64,000 nt of DNA, taken from assembly GCA_963818505.1 (NCBI GenBank), contig CAWFSJ010000007.1, positions 433,535 to 497,534 of the forward strand. Reading direction: 5' to 3'. The position numbers and the translations under genes are program-made. Of the stretch, positions 42,212-51,543 are shown piece after piece. This DNA comes from JADKAV01 sp963818505 (GTDB lineage: Bacteria; Actinomycetota; Actinomycetes; S36-B12; UBA10799). Numbering within the stretch: position 1 is the stretch's first letter; the number at the start of each line of letters is the position of its first letter. The notes under the pieces are model-generated. The model did no database searches, was not told where the DNA came from, and saw only the letters and a list, made by a program, of their open reading frames with translations.

Positions 42212-44359
42212 TCAGGGGAACCAAACGCGCAGGAACGTCGGCCGGTATTGAACCGGGTCGTCCACGATGTGCTGGAGATTCACGTCATTGCGGCTGTAGG
42301 AGACGACCATGCTGTGGTCCTCGGGGAGCACCTCCGGATGTGCCAGAGCCATGTACGTGAAGTGTCCAGCCTCAAGGTCGGACGGCAGGATCGCCAAGAC
42401 CGGTCCGGCGTAGAAGGGACCGGTCGGGGCTGCGGCGATCCACACCCGCAGGTACGAGCCGAGGAACTCGTCCTGCTTCGACACTGCGTACCAGGTGTCA
42501 TCCTGCTGGAAGACGCTGAAGATCTGGGAGGTACCGCCTGCCGCTGGGATCACCTCGGCGGCCGAACCTGCAGAATTGCTCCAGTCGAAACCGTCCCAGT
42601 ACTGCAGTTTTGTGGGGTCGAGGAGGTCGTCGACATGAAGGCGTGCGACCTGCACGGAGAAGCCCCAGGTGTCGCCGGCGTTGGCGGTCCCGTACAGATA
42701 CACCCACTCGCCATCGATCGCTGATGCCGCGCCCCAAACCGGCTGCTGCAAATCTGTTGTATCGCCGGTGAGGTCCCTAACGGCCACCAGTTGTGGAACC
42801 TCGCCGGTCCGCACCACGAAGACGGCCACCGACGGACCGATGGTCTCGAAGCCGAAAACTCCGGATCCGTGCTGCCTGACACGCTCGGTCCACACAGGTA
42901 CGAGGTCGTAGCCGGGAAGGTTCACCGCCACGGCGGACATGGGCCAGTAGCCGACCTGGGAGTGAGGCCGGTTCGGGATGACTGCGCCGCCTTCTTCTGG
43001 CACGACAGCGCGCAGGCACTGGTCGTCGGCCAGGAGCATCGAGTTGCGCACCAGCCCCGCGTTCTCGCGCAGCGTGTCGCCGAACAGCCAGAGCCTGCGG
43101 CCGTCGGCCAGACCCACGTCCGCGCCCACGTCGGCTCCCGCGAAGTACGCGTCGCCTGGCATTCGCGCGATGCGGTTGAGGTCCGCAACGGAATCGACCT
43201 CGGGAATCCGAACACAAGGTGAGAGTCGGTCGGGTGCCAATGGTGGTGAGGCCGAGTCGGCGACAACCGACCCGGGCGCGAGCGCCACCGCGCCCAGGAG
43301 TACGCCGGTGAAGCCAACCACGATCGCCCCGATCCGCCTTCGCTGGACGGATGCTGGCCTACCGATCCGGCGCGGAGAACGGGAGGCCAGCCACAGCGCC
43401 AGCAACCCGCCTGCCACCCAAACGATCATTTGCAGCCCGTGATGGAGCAAGCCGGTACCGCCGTAGACCATCGACGACGAGATCGCGCTAGTGGCCGATC
43501 CCGTCGGAGACCAGTGCCAGCCCATCTGCATCCACACGGGCAGGAAGAAGTGATCAACCCTGAGGACGGTCGGCCAGACCACCGTTAGGCACAATGCCGC
43601 CGCGACGGCGAACCCGGTCCAGCCGAACAGCGCCTCGAGGGCGAGGGTGAGTATCACGGACATCGCCACAGCAGTCGCCAGCCACATAGCGGTGGCCCAC
43701 CCTGCGAGCGCAGTCGCACCGATCGCCACCACACACAGCGATACTGCGAATACCGCAGTTGCATGACGGTGAACCCTGCGCGCCAGGCTCCCCGCACCCA
43801 CCGAGATGAGCGTCGCCACCAGGAAGCCCATGATCAGCGCACCCGCGGCCAGATCCTGAGCCGCACCGCTGCCTCGACCGAGGTCGCGCATCTGCACATC
43901 CAACGACCGCCCCTGTGACGCCAGCACCGCTCGCAGTTCATTCACGAGCGCTGCGCGGGCACGTTCATTCTGGCCCGCGGGGATCACAAGGGTGTCCGTC
44001 GTTGTACTCAGGTCCACGACCAGTACCGCGCGGGTCTTGCCCGCGTCCAGGTCTGCGTAAGCGGCACTCTCGTCGACAGTCTCCCGGATATCGACCTGCG
44101 AGCCGAGGTCGTCCACGAGGCTGGTGATCATCACCGGTGCGCCCACCACGGACAAGGGGACCCCGTGCAACTGCCCGCCTGAGTTGAAGAGGATCAGCAC
44201 CAACAACGTGGACAAGGTTGCGAGCAGAGCCAGCGCGAGGGCGTAGACGCGCGCTCTGGATGGCGGAAGCAAAGCGTCTTTAACCGTTGCGGCGAGGACA
44301 TCCTCGGGGCTTCGGTTCACCAGGGGGTCAGCCAGGTGCTGCGCGTAGTGGCGCTGCAT
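42212..44359 (-). CDS. Membrane protein fusing an ABC-2/YhgE-like permease region to a DUF4185-like domain
   Basis: 715 residues from ATG 44359. One membrane helix (about 39-60), an extracellular domain of about 105 residues, then five or six helices between 170 and 365. This topology resembles YhgE/Pip or ABC-2 permease proteins. The C-terminal 340 residues look like a DUF4185 beta-propeller (RLWLFGDTL, LVRNSML, GYWPMSAVAV, WVYLYGTANAG and MALAHPEVL), a fold related to five-bladed glycosidases, and should be extracytoplasmic. No ATPase gene is adjacent. I do not know this combination. Function unknown, possibly envelope or polysaccharide binding. Confidence 0.65.
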   Translation of the reverse strand: MQRHYAQHLADPLVNRSPEDVLAATVKDALLPPSRARVYALALALLATLSTLLVLILFNSGGQLHGVPLSVVGAPVMITSLVDDLGSQVDIRETVDESAAYADLDAGKTRAVLVVDLSTTTDTLVIPAGQNERARAALVNELRAVLASQGRSLDVQMRDLGRGSGAAQDLAAGALIMGFLVATLISVGAGSLARRVHRHATAVFAVSLCVVAIGATALAGWATAMWLATAVAMSVILTLALEALFGWTGFAVAAALCLTVVWPTVLRVDHFFLPVWMQMGWHWSPTGSATSAISSSMVYGGTGLLHHGLQMIVWVAGGLLALWLASRSPRRIGRPASVQRRRIGAIVVGFTGVLLGAVALAPGSVVADSASPPLAPDRLSPCVRIPEVDSVADLNRIARMPGDAYFAGADVGADVGLADGRRLWLFGDTLRENAGLVRNSMLLADDQCLRAVVPEEGGAVIPNRPHSQVGYWPMSAVAVNLPGYDLVPVWTERVRQHGSGVFGFETIGPSVAVFVVRTGEVPQLVAVRDLTGDTTDLQQPVWGAASAIDGEWVYLYGTANAGDTWGFSVQVARLHVDDLLDPTKLQYWDGFDWSNSAGSAAEVIPAAGGTSQIFSVFQQDDTWYAVSKQDEFLGSYLRVWIAAAPTGPFYAGPVLAILPSDLEAGHFTYMALAHPEVLPEDHSMVVSYSRNDVNLQHIVDDPVQYRPTFLRVWFP

Positions 44360-44444
44360 GGTCGCCCCCGATTTGGGTTCCCCCGAACCCGACACCTCCA
44401 GTCTACGCGCGCACCCGTGGCCCGTTTGCGTCAAACGCGCCCTG

Positions 44445-44512
44445 GTTAGAGGTTGTGCTGTTGGTTAGCGAAACAACGCGTGGATTCGCTAACCAGGATC
44501 ACAACCTCTAAC
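44445..44512 (+). repeat. 68-bp nested palindrome, copy 4
   Basis: Arms as in the other copies, opposite orientation to copies 1-3, with a loop ACAACGCGTGGA. It ends 9 bases past the stop codon of the minus-strand glucose/sorbosone dehydrogenase gene. Confidence 0.9.
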
Positions 44513-44521
44513 CAGGAGGCC

Positions 44522-45607
44522 CTACGGCACGACCACCTCGACGATGCGGTCGTCGCCGGGCCGTGGCGAACCGCGGCCGTCGGTGTTGTTCGTAACCACC
44601 CAAAGGTTCCCCTCCGGCGTCGCGACCACGTCGCGCAACCGGCCCAGGTCCTTGGCGAACCAGGCCCTGGGCTCCGTTGCCCGCGTCCCGTCCAGGCGCA
44701 CTTCGTAGAGGGCTTCGCCGCGTAGGGCTGCGACCCACGCCGACCCGTTGAGGATGGCCAGGCCGCTCGGTGAGGATGTCGAGGTGGGCGACCACGTGGC
44801 GCTCGGGTTGGTCATACCGGGGACCGTGCAGTCACCTTCGCAAAGGGGCCAGCCGTAGTTCCTCCCCGGCTCGATCAGATTTAGTTCATCGACGTCGTCC
44901 TGCCCGAACTCGGTGGCCCAAAGCCGGCCGTCGGCGTCCCAGGCCAGGCCCTGCACGTTGCGGTGTCCGATGGACCACACCGGTGAGGTGGAGTCGGGGT
45001 TGCCCGGGGCAGGGTTGCCGTTGGGGCTGATCCGCAGGATCTTGCCGGCCAGGCTGCGTGGATCCTGGGCCAGGTCGGGTTGTCCGGTCTCACCGGTCGC
45101 CACGTACAAGTTGGCGTCCGGGCCGAACGCGATGCGTCCGCCGTTGTGGATGAAGCCTTTGGGAATGCCGCCCAGTATGGTCCGCTCGTTACTCAACTGC
45201 CGGCCGTCGAAGTCGAAAACCACGACCCGGTTGTCGGTCGCCGCCGTGTAGTAGGCGTAGACCCGTTCGGGATCCGGCGATCGCACCGCCAGACCGAGCA
45301 ACCCCCCTTCCCCTTCGGGGAGGACCTGCGCGGGATTGGCGATGACCGAGGTCCGCCCGTCGGCCAGTAGGAGGATCCTGGCCGTATCGCGCTCACTGAT
45401 CAGGGCCCGGCCCGAGGACAAGGGCACCACACTCCACGGGGCCTGCAGACCGGTCGCTATCTCACCGGAAATCGTGGGTTTCTGCACGGCCTCAGTGGTG
45501 GTTGCGGCCGGTGGCGGCGACTCGGTGATCAAGGCGTCCGACGGTCCGCCGTTGCTGCACCCGGCCAGAACCAACGCCGCCAGCGTAAGTGCGGTCATCC
45601 GCTTCAT
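44522..45607 (-). CDS. Lipoprotein PQQ-dependent sugar dehydrogenase (glucose/sorbosone dehydrogenase family)
   Basis: A 361-residue beta-propeller protein. ATG 45607 follows GGAG and begins a lipoprotein signal (MKRMTALTLAALVLAGC) with lipobox LAGC, so the mature protein is membrane-anchored outside. Family motifs: GLQAPWSVVPL, GLLGLAVRSPD, FIHNGGRIAFGPDANLYVATGE, LAGKILRISPNGN and IGHRNVQGLAWD, as in soluble aldose sugar dehydrogenases (YliI/Asd). Substrate is unknown and PQQ dependence is a family property. It precedes palindrome copy 4. Confidence 0.88.
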   Translation of the reverse strand: MKRMTALTLAALVLAGCSNGGPSDALITESPPPAATTTEAVQKPTISGEIATGLQAPWSVVPLSSGRALISERDTARILLLADGRTSVIANPAQVLPEGEGGLLGLAVRSPDPERVYAYYTAATDNRVVVFDFDGRQLSNERTILGGIPKGFIHNGGRIAFGPDANLYVATGETGQPDLAQDPRSLAGKILRISPNGNPAPGNPDSTSPVWSIGHRNVQGLAWDADGRLWATEFGQDDVDELNLIEPGRNYGWPLCEGDCTVPGMTNPSATWSPTSTSSPSGLAILNGSAWVAALRGEALYEVRLDGTRATEPRAWFAKDLGRLRDVVATPEGNLWVVTNNTDGRGSPRPGDDRIVEVVVP

Positions 45608-45635
45608 TCGGGACTCCACTCATTGCTCGACATGG

Positions 45636-46052
45636 CTAAACCGGCGCCTCAAGGTCACTGGGCCAGGGGAATGCCTGGCCAGGCGCTCCCCACGACTGGG
45701 CGCGCAGGGCACAGGCCCGGATCTGCCTTATCGCCCAGGAAAGGCGCCGCGGGTCGTCTGCGAGGTCGGCCACTAGTTGGGTGTAGAGGGGAACCAATCG
45801 CAGTTCCAATGCGGCCAGCAACTGCCGGGCAGATGTATCGCCGGTCACGCGTCCGGGCAATGTGTACGCAGGTGCTGGCGGTGTGGGTCCATCGGAGTCC
45901 TCGACGAGCCAAGCCCGCAATTGGTCGCGGCTGATGCGGTGCTCGGCCAGCATGGTCAAGGCCACATCGGTATCGCTGGACAGGCGGGCTCCGGCAACCC
46001 CGTAGGCGTACATGATCGCGTACTCCCCGTCGAGGGCCGCCTGCATGCTCAT
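45636..46052 (-). CDS. DUF4439 ferritin-like protein
   Basis: A 138-residue all-helical protein, MSMQAALDGEYAIMYAYGVAGARL, matching the DUF4439 ferritin-like family found near proS and rimP in actinobacteria. Glu residues in the first helix (DGEYA) and a later HRxSRDQL helix fit the fold; a complete di-iron set is not obvious. Its ATG overlaps the stop of the upstream lipoprotein gene (46049-46052), so the pair is translationally coupled and may form one complex. Function unknown. Confidence 0.75.
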   Translation of the reverse strand: MSMQAALDGEYAIMYAYGVAGARLSSDTDVALTMLAEHRISRDQLRAWLVEDSDGPTPPAPAYTLPGRVTGDTSARQLLAALELRLVPLYTQLVADLADDPRRLSWAIRQIRACALRAQSWGAPGQAFPWPSDLEAPV

Positions 46053-46480
46053 GCCCGCTCCAAAGTCACGACATGCTGCGCCTCGGAGGCGGCGATGAGC
46101 GCCAGGATCTGCGCACGTTCGCTGTCTTCGGAGACGGCCGCAGCTCGGGCTCTCGCGCGTGCGGCTCGCCGCTCTGCCCGCACCAGGGCTTTGCGCCCGG
46201 AGGGTCGGGGCTGGACGGTCGGTGCCGGCGGCTGGTCCCAGCCAAGCGCTTTAAGGTGTGCCACGTGTTCATCGCGGATCTTCGCCAGGCGGTCCGGGGA
46301 CTTGGCACCTGCGGCCAGGGCCGCGTCGTAGGCAGCGATCAGGGCCATTTCGTCGGCCTGTTCCCGATCAGGGACAGGGGGGCTTTCCGGTGGGGCCGTC
46401 GGGTCCGAGGAGCACGCAGGCAGCGTCATCAAGACCCCGCATACCAACCCGACCTGTAACACGCTCCTCCGGTCGGTCAT
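46049..46480 (-). CDS. Putative lipoprotein, partner of the DUF4439 protein
   Basis: 143 residues from ATG 46480. The N-terminus MTDRRSVLQVGLVCGVLMTLPACSS has a DRRSVL twin-arginine-like start and lipobox LPAC. A helical Ala/Arg-rich region follows (AAYDAALAAGAKSPDRLAKI, HVAHLKALGW), resembling the N-terminal part of longer DUF4439 lipoproteins, so the two genes may be a split version of one. TAGGCT ends 7 bases before the start. Divergent from rimP. Confidence 0.65.
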   Translation of the reverse strand: MTDRRSVLQVGLVCGVLMTLPACSSDPTAPPESPPVPDREQADEMALIAAYDAALAAGAKSPDRLAKIRDEHVAHLKALGWDQPPAPTVQPRPSGRKALVRAERRAARARARAAAVSEDSERAQILALIAASEAQHVVTLERA

Positions 46481-46487
46481 GCCCCGC

Positions 46488-46493
46488 AGCCTA
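46488..46493 (-). promoter_or_regulatory. Candidate -10 of the lipoprotein-DUF4439 pair
   Basis: Minus-strand TAGGCT ends 7 bases before ATG 46480; no ribosome-binding site is present. The rimP promoter (TACCCT at 46502-46507) faces the other way from the same gap. Confidence 0.35.
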
Positions 46494-46531
46494 CGCGCGC
46501 GTACCCTTAACAAGGCACCAGGGAGGCGCAC

Positions 46532-46996
46532 ATGTCGGATGCACGCGAGCAGCAGATCGCCGAGCTTGTGACGCCCGTGGCGGCCGCATCGGGGGCGGAC
46601 GTCGAATTCGTCACAATGCGCCGCGCTGGTCGGCGCACCGTGGTGGTTGTGGCGGTGGACGCCGACGGTGGGGTATCCCTCGACGACGTCGCCGACATGT
46701 CCAGGAAGATCTCCGAAGTCCTCGACGAGGCCGACGTCATGGGTGAGACGGCATACACACTCGAGGTGACCAGCCCCGGTGTGCACCGCCCGCTCACTCT
46801 GCCGAGGCACTGGCGCAGGGCCGCAACGCGACTGGTCAGAGTCACCACCACTGACGGCGAGGTCTTCGAGGGCCGAGTGGCCGACAGCGACGACGACGCC
46901 GCGCGACTGGAAGTCGACGGGGTTGTGCGCGCCGTGGTCTATGAGAACGTGGCCAAAGCGGTCGTGCAGGTCGAGTTCCCCAAGGAGGCGCTCTGA
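46532..46996 (+). CDS. rimP: Ribosome maturation factor RimP
   Basis: 30S assembly factor, 154 residues from ATG 46532 (GGGAGG upstream). The conserved centre VTSPGVHRPLTLPRHWRRA and the acidic sequence VSLDDVADMSRKISEVLDEAD are present, and an SH3-like C-terminal domain follows. It is the first gene of rimP-nusA-ylxR-infB. The stop shares one base with nusA. Confidence 0.94.
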   Translation: MSDAREQQIAELVTPVAAASGADVEFVTMRRAGRRTVVVVAVDADGGVSLDDVADMSRKISEVLDEADVMGETAYTLEVTSPGVHRPLTLPRHWRRAATRLVRVTTTDGEVFEGRVADSDDDAARLEVDGVVRAVVYENVAKAVVQVEFPKEAL

Positions 46997-47961
46997 TGGA
47001 CATCGACATGGCCGCTTTGAAGGCTGTGGTCGTGGACCGGGGTTTGAGCCTGGCGACCGTCGTGGGGAGCATCGAACAGGCGCTGCTCGCGGCCTACCAC
47101 CACACGGAGGGCCACCAGCAGCAGGCCCGCGTCGAGTTGGACCGCAAGACCGGGCATGTCACGGTCTGGGCCGCCCAGCTCAACGATGAGGCGATGGTGA
47201 TCGGGGAGTACGACGACACTCCGGCCGACTTCGGGCGGATCGCGGCGACGGTCGCCAAGCAGGTGCTCATGCAGCGCCTGCGCGAGGCCCATGATGACGT
47301 CACGTTCGAGGAGTTCGCCGGCCGCGAGGGGGATCTCGTCTCGGGGACCATCCAGCAGGGCAACGACCCACGGCTGGTGTACGTGAAGCTCGACGCGTTG
47401 GAAGGGGTGATCCCACCGACCGAGCAGGTCCCCACTGAGACCTACGAGCACGGCCAGCGCATCCGTTGTTATGTGGTGTCGGTGCGGCGCGGAGCCAAGG
47501 GTCCGACGGTGACGTTGTCGCGCACGCACCCGGAACTGGTCCGGCGACTGTTCGCCATGGAGGTGCCCGAAGTCGCCGACGGTGTGGTCGAGATCTCGGC
47601 CCTCGCCCGTGAGGCCGGCTACCGGACGAAGATCGCGGTGCGTGCCACTGTGCCCAAGGTCAACGCCAAGGGGGCGTGCATCGGCCCCATGGGCCAGCGG
47701 GTCCGGGCCGTCACGTCCGAGCTGCAGGGGGAGAAGATCGACATCGTCGACTTCGACGAGGATCCTTCGGCCTTCATCGCAGCGGCGTTGTCGCCAGCGC
47801 GCGTCCAAGCGGTCGAGATCGTCGATGAAGCGACCCGTTCCGCGAAGGTGACCGTGCCCGACTACCAGTTGTCCCTGGCGATCGGCAAGGAGGGCCAGAA
47901 CGCCCGACTGGCGGCGCGCTTGACCGGATGGCGCTTGGACATCCATCCCGACAACGCCTGA
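46996..47961 (+). CDS. nusA: Transcription factor NusA
   Basis: RNA polymerase-binding pausing and termination factor, 321 residues, the short form without C-terminal acidic repeats. Domains: N-terminal polymerase-binding region (1-105), S1 (about 110-175, GDLVSGTIQQGNDPRLVYVKLD) and two KH domains (KGACIGPMGQRVRAV and AIGKEGQNARLAARLTGWRLDI). It is co-translated with rimP. Confidence 0.96.
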   Translation: MDIDMAALKAVVVDRGLSLATVVGSIEQALLAAYHHTEGHQQQARVELDRKTGHVTVWAAQLNDEAMVIGEYDDTPADFGRIAATVAKQVLMQRLREAHDDVTFEEFAGREGDLVSGTIQQGNDPRLVYVKLDALEGVIPPTEQVPTETYEHGQRIRCYVVSVRRGAKGPTVTLSRTHPELVRRLFAMEVPEVADGVVEISALAREAGYRTKIAVRATVPKVNAKGACIGPMGQRVRAVTSELQGEKIDIVDFDEDPSAFIAAALSPARVQAVEIVDEATRSAKVTVPDYQLSLAIGKEGQNARLAARLTGWRLDIHPDNA

Positions 47962-48040
47962 GGCGGGCCCGAACACGGGTGTGGGACATGTGGTGACCGG
48001 CTCTTGACCCTGCACGCTAGACTGAGAACGGATCGCCGCG

Positions 48041-48319
48041 ATGAACACTCCTGCGACTGACCCCGCGCCCCTGCCCGGATCCCCGGTTAGGTTGTGTGTG
48101 GGCTGTCGTCGCAGGGTTCCTCAAGGGGATCTGCTCAGGGTGGTACTCGTGGACGGCCGGTTGGTGCCGGACCCGAAGCGGGAACTTCCGGGGCGTGGTG
48201 CCTACGTACACCTGGAAACGGGGTGCGTCCACACTGCTGTCGTCCGCAAGGCGTTCAGTAGGGCACTGCGGACCGGGGGAGCGCTGGACGTGACACGTCT
48301 GACGACAATCCTTGAGTAA
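48041..48319 (+). CDS. rnpM: YlxR/RnpM RNA-binding protein (DUF448)
   Basis: A 92-residue protein in the invariant nusA-ylxR-infB position. Motifs: RLCVGCRRRVPQGDLLRVV and GRGAYVHLETGCVHTAV. The Bacillus homologue modulates RNase P. ATG 48041 is about 22 bases after TAGACT (48020-48025), a likely internal promoter of the infB end of the operon. Confidence 0.9.
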   Translation: MNTPATDPAPLPGSPVRLCVGCRRRVPQGDLLRVVLVDGRLVPDPKRELPGRGAYVHLETGCVHTAVVRKAFSRALRTGGALDVTRLTTILE

Positions 48320-48430
48320 TTGACCGAGCCGATAGTTGGGAGCGTCGGGATGACAACCCGATGAGCAGTCAGCGATGAAAACGCCGACACAACACTAGGT
48401 CCGGATACGCCCGGGCCAGACAGGAGAAAA

Positions 48431-51232
48431 GTGGCCAAGGTCCGGGTCTATGAACTCGCCCGCGAGTTGGGTGTGGAGAGCAAATCGCTCATCGCACAAC
48501 TGCAGGATATGGGCGAATTCGTCAAGTCCGCATCGTCGACGATCGAGGCGCCAGTGGTGCGCAAGATCCGTGACGCTGCCAAGTCGGCACCACCGTCCAA
48601 GCAGGCGAAACCGGCGCCCAAGGCTGCCGAGGCAGCGCCTGCGCCCAAACCTGCGCCCCGGCCCACGGCCAAGCCCGCTGAGGCGCCAGCAGCTGCCGCT
48701 GAACCGACGCCTGCGCCGGCTGCCCCTGCGCCCGCGCAGGATAGCCCGGCTCCAGCTCCGGCTGCTGAGAAGCCAGCGGCACCTGCCGCCGGACCTGCAC
48801 CGCGGCCTGCTCCAAAGCCTGGCCCACGCCCGGGGAACAACCCGTTCGGCACCCCTGCACCACGCCCGGGGAACAACCCCTTCGGCACCCCTGCACCACG
48901 CCCGGGGAACAACCCCTTCGGCACGCCAGCTCCGGCGGCGCGCACTGGTGGCGTTCCCGGTGCCCCGCGCCCCAACCCGGGCATGATGCCTCCCCGTCCT
49001 CGCCCCGCTCCCGGTCGTCCAGGCCAAGGCGGGCGTCCCGGCGCCCCCGGTGGGCGCGGACGCCCAGGAGGTGCTCCTGGTGGTCGTCCCGGTGGTCCCG
49101 GTGGTTTCGGTAGTCGTCCTGGCGGTGCACCCGGCAGTCGTCCTGGCGGTGCACCTGGCGGTCGTCCAGGTGGTGGCCCCGGTGGTGGTGGCTACGGAGC
49201 ACGTCCCGGTGGCGCGCCCGGTAGTCGTCCCGGTGGCGGCCCTGGCGGCGGCACCGGAGGCCCGGGTGGCTTCGGTGGACGTCCTGGTGGTGGCGGCCCC
49301 GGCCGTCCTGGAGGTCCCGGCGGGCGCGGTCGTCCCGGTGGTGCCAAGAAGTCGCGCAAGAGCAAGCGCGCGAAGCGCCAGGAGTTCGACAACATGGAGG
49401 CTCCGACGATCGGTGGCGTGCGGATCCCGCGCGGCGACGGTCGGACTGTCCGGCTTCCGCGCGGGTCGACGCTGACCGACTTCGCCGACAAGATCGACGC
49501 GAATCCCGGTTCGCTTGTGCAGGCGCTCATCGGTCTGGGCGAGATGGCGACCGCGACTCAGTCGTTGTCCGACGACACCTTGATGCTTCTGGGTTCGGAG
49601 TTGAACTACGTCGTCGAGGTTGTTTCCCCCGAGGACGAGGACCGCGAACTGCTGGAGAGTTTCCACCTGGAGTTCGGCGAGGACGAGGGCGGCGACGAGG
49701 ACCTCGAACAGCGTCCGCCCGTCGTGACCGTCATGGGTCACGTGGACCACGGTAAGACGAAATTGCTCGACGCGATCCGGCACACCAACCAGGTCGCACG
49801 CGAGGCCGGAGGCATCACCCAGCACATCGGTGCCTACCAGATCCAAGCAGATATCGACGGCCGCGATCGCGCCATCACGTTCATCGACACCCCGGGTCAC
49901 GAGGCGTTCACCGCCATGCGTGCGCGTGGTGCCAAGGTCACTGACATCGCAGTGCTGGTTGTCGCGGCTGACGACGGTGTGAAGCCGCAGACGATTGAGG
50001 CGCTCAACCACGCCCAGGCGGCGAACGTCCCGATCGTGGTCGCGGTGAACAAGGTCGACAAGGAGGGTGCTGACCCGCAGAAGGTGCGCGGACAGCTGAC
50101 CGAATACGGCCTGGTCGCTGAGGACTTCGGCGGCGACACCATGTTCGTGGACGTCTCGGCCAAGGCCCAGATCAACATCCACGAACTGCTCGAGGCAGTG
50201 GTCCTGACCGCCGACGCGTCGTTGGATTTGCGGGCGAACCCCGAGCAGGACGCCCAGGGTGTGGCCATCGAGGCGCACCTGGACAAGGGTCGTGGCCCGG
50301 TTGCCACTGTCCTGGTCCAGCGCGGAACCCTCAAGCACGGCGAAAGCATCGTGATCGGGGAGGCCCATGGCCGTGTCCGCGCGATGCTCGACGAGAACGG
50401 CGACCCGGTGGATGTGGCTTTGCCGTCACGACCGGTGCAGGTGCTTGGCCTGACGGCGGTACCCGACGCGGGCGACACCTTCCTGGTGGTCTCCGAAGAC
50501 CGCATCGCACGTCAGATCGCCAACATCCGGCAGGCGCGCGAGCGTAACGCCGAGCTGGCCGCACGCCGGGGTCGGCGCACGCTGGAGGACATCCTGCAGG
50601 GCCTTGAGAAGGGCGAGACCGGCACGCTGAACCTGATCATCAAGGGTGACGTGTCCGGTTCTGTGGAAGCTCTCGAGGATGCGTTGCTGAAGCTGGATGT
50701 GGGCGACGAGGTCGACCTGCGGGTGATCCACCGCGGCGTTGGTGCCATCACGCAGAACGACGTGAACCTTGCGACGGTGGACAACGCGATCATCATCGGC
50801 TTCAACGTGCGCACGGCAGAACGTGTGGCGGACCTTGCCGAGCGCGAGGGCGTGGACATCCGATACCACTCGGTCATCTACGCGGCCATCGACGAGGTGG
50901 AGCAGGCGCTTAAGGGCATGCTCAAGCCGGTGTTCGAGGAGGCCGAGCTGGGCAAGGCCGAGATCCGCGAGGTGTTCCGCTCCAGCAAGGCCGGCAACAT
51001 CGCCGGTTCGCTGGTGCGCTCCGGAGTGATCCGCCGCAACGCGAAGGCTCGTGTCGTCCGCGATGGAGTCGTCGTGGCGGACAACCTCACGATCGACTCC
51101 CTCAAGCGGTTCAAGGATGACGCGACCGAGGTCAAGGACGGCTACGAGTGCGGAATCGGCCTGGGGTCGTTCAACGACATCAAGGTCGACGACATCATCG
51201 AGACCTACGAAATGCGGGAGAAGCCGCGCTAG
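48431..51232 (+). CDS. infB: Translation initiation factor IF-2
   Basis: Initiator-tRNA-binding GTPase, 933 residues from GTG 48431. The N-terminal IF2N module (VRVYELARELGVESKSLIA) is followed by about 270 residues of Ala/Pro and Gly/Arg-rich linker, including a 12-residue repeat in three copies. A second IF2N precedes the G domain: G1 GHVDHGKTKLL, G3 DTPGHEAF, G4 NKVDKEGAD. The C-terminal domains are complete (IRYHSVIYAAIDEVEQALKG). Confidence 0.96.
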   Translation: MAKVRVYELARELGVESKSLIAQLQDMGEFVKSASSTIEAPVVRKIRDAAKSAPPSKQAKPAPKAAEAAPAPKPAPRPTAKPAEAPAAAAEPTPAPAAPAPAQDSPAPAPAAEKPAAPAAGPAPRPAPKPGPRPGNNPFGTPAPRPGNNPFGTPAPRPGNNPFGTPAPAARTGGVPGAPRPNPGMMPPRPRPAPGRPGQGGRPGAPGGRGRPGGAPGGRPGGPGGFGSRPGGAPGSRPGGAPGGRPGGGPGGGGYGARPGGAPGSRPGGGPGGGTGGPGGFGGRPGGGGPGRPGGPGGRGRPGGAKKSRKSKRAKRQEFDNMEAPTIGGVRIPRGDGRTVRLPRGSTLTDFADKIDANPGSLVQALIGLGEMATATQSLSDDTLMLLGSELNYVVEVVSPEDEDRELLESFHLEFGEDEGGDEDLEQRPPVVTVMGHVDHGKTKLLDAIRHTNQVAREAGGITQHIGAYQIQADIDGRDRAITFIDTPGHEAFTAMRARGAKVTDIAVLVVAADDGVKPQTIEALNHAQAANVPIVVAVNKVDKEGADPQKVRGQLTEYGLVAEDFGGDTMFVDVSAKAQINIHELLEAVVLTADASLDLRANPEQDAQGVAIEAHLDKGRGPVATVLVQRGTLKHGESIVIGEAHGRVRAMLDENGDPVDVALPSRPVQVLGLTAVPDAGDTFLVVSEDRIARQIANIRQARERNAELAARRGRRTLEDILQGLEKGETGTLNLIIKGDVSGSVEALEDALLKLDVGDEVDLRVIHRGVGAITQNDVNLATVDNAIIIGFNVRTAERVADLAEREGVDIRYHSVIYAAIDEVEQALKGMLKPVFEEAELGKAEIREVFRSSKAGNIAGSLVRSGVIRRNAKARVVRDGVVVADNLTIDSLKRFKDDATEVKDGYECGIGLGSFNDIKVDDIIETYEMREKPR
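48825..48932 (+). repeat. Three 36-bp direct repeats in infB
   Basis: Units start at 48825, 48861 and 48897, each encoding RPGNNPFGTPAP. The second and third units are nearly identical at the DNA level and the first differs by one base, so the array is recent. It lies in the disordered linker of IF-2. Confidence 0.85.
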
Positions 51233-51246
51233 GCGGCAGTTGCCAC

Positions 51247-51543
51247 GTGTATGCCGGTGTCATGTCGGTCGACCTGCTCTTGGAGTCCCGGTCGCTGAAG
51301 CAGAAGCGCTCGGTGGTGCGACCTCTGGTATCGCACTTGCGACGTGAGTTCTCAGTGGCGGCCGCCGAGGCCGGGCACGTGGACCTGCTTGGCCGCACGG
51401 AACTCGGTGTGGCGGTGGTTGCCACGCAGATGTCCCACTGCAGGGATGTACTTGACCGTTGTGAACGATGGCTGGCGGGCGAACCGCATGTGCAGTTCGT
51501 GCACGCCCGCCGCACCTATGTCAGCGACGAGGAGATCAGATGA
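51247..51543 (+). CDS. YlxP family protein (DUF503)
   Basis: A 98-residue protein between infB and rbfA, the standard place of ylxP. GTG 51247 is chosen because it gives the family-like start MYAGVMSVDLLLESRSLKQKR; a start at the internal ATG would remove the first strand. The segment EFSVAAAEAGHVDLLGRTELGVAVV is typical. Function is unknown; a role in ribosome assembly or RNA binding is inferred from context. The stop overlaps rbfA. Confidence 0.88.
   Translation: MYAGVMSVDLLLESRSLKQKRSVVRPLVSHLRREFSVAAAEAGHVDLLGRTELGVAVVATQMSHCRDVLDRCERWLAGEPHVQFVHARRTYVSDEEIR

Noticed and set aside
48395..50368. 657-codon open frame antisense to infB
   Set aside because: Low-complexity mirror of the Gly/Pro-rich IF-2 linker.
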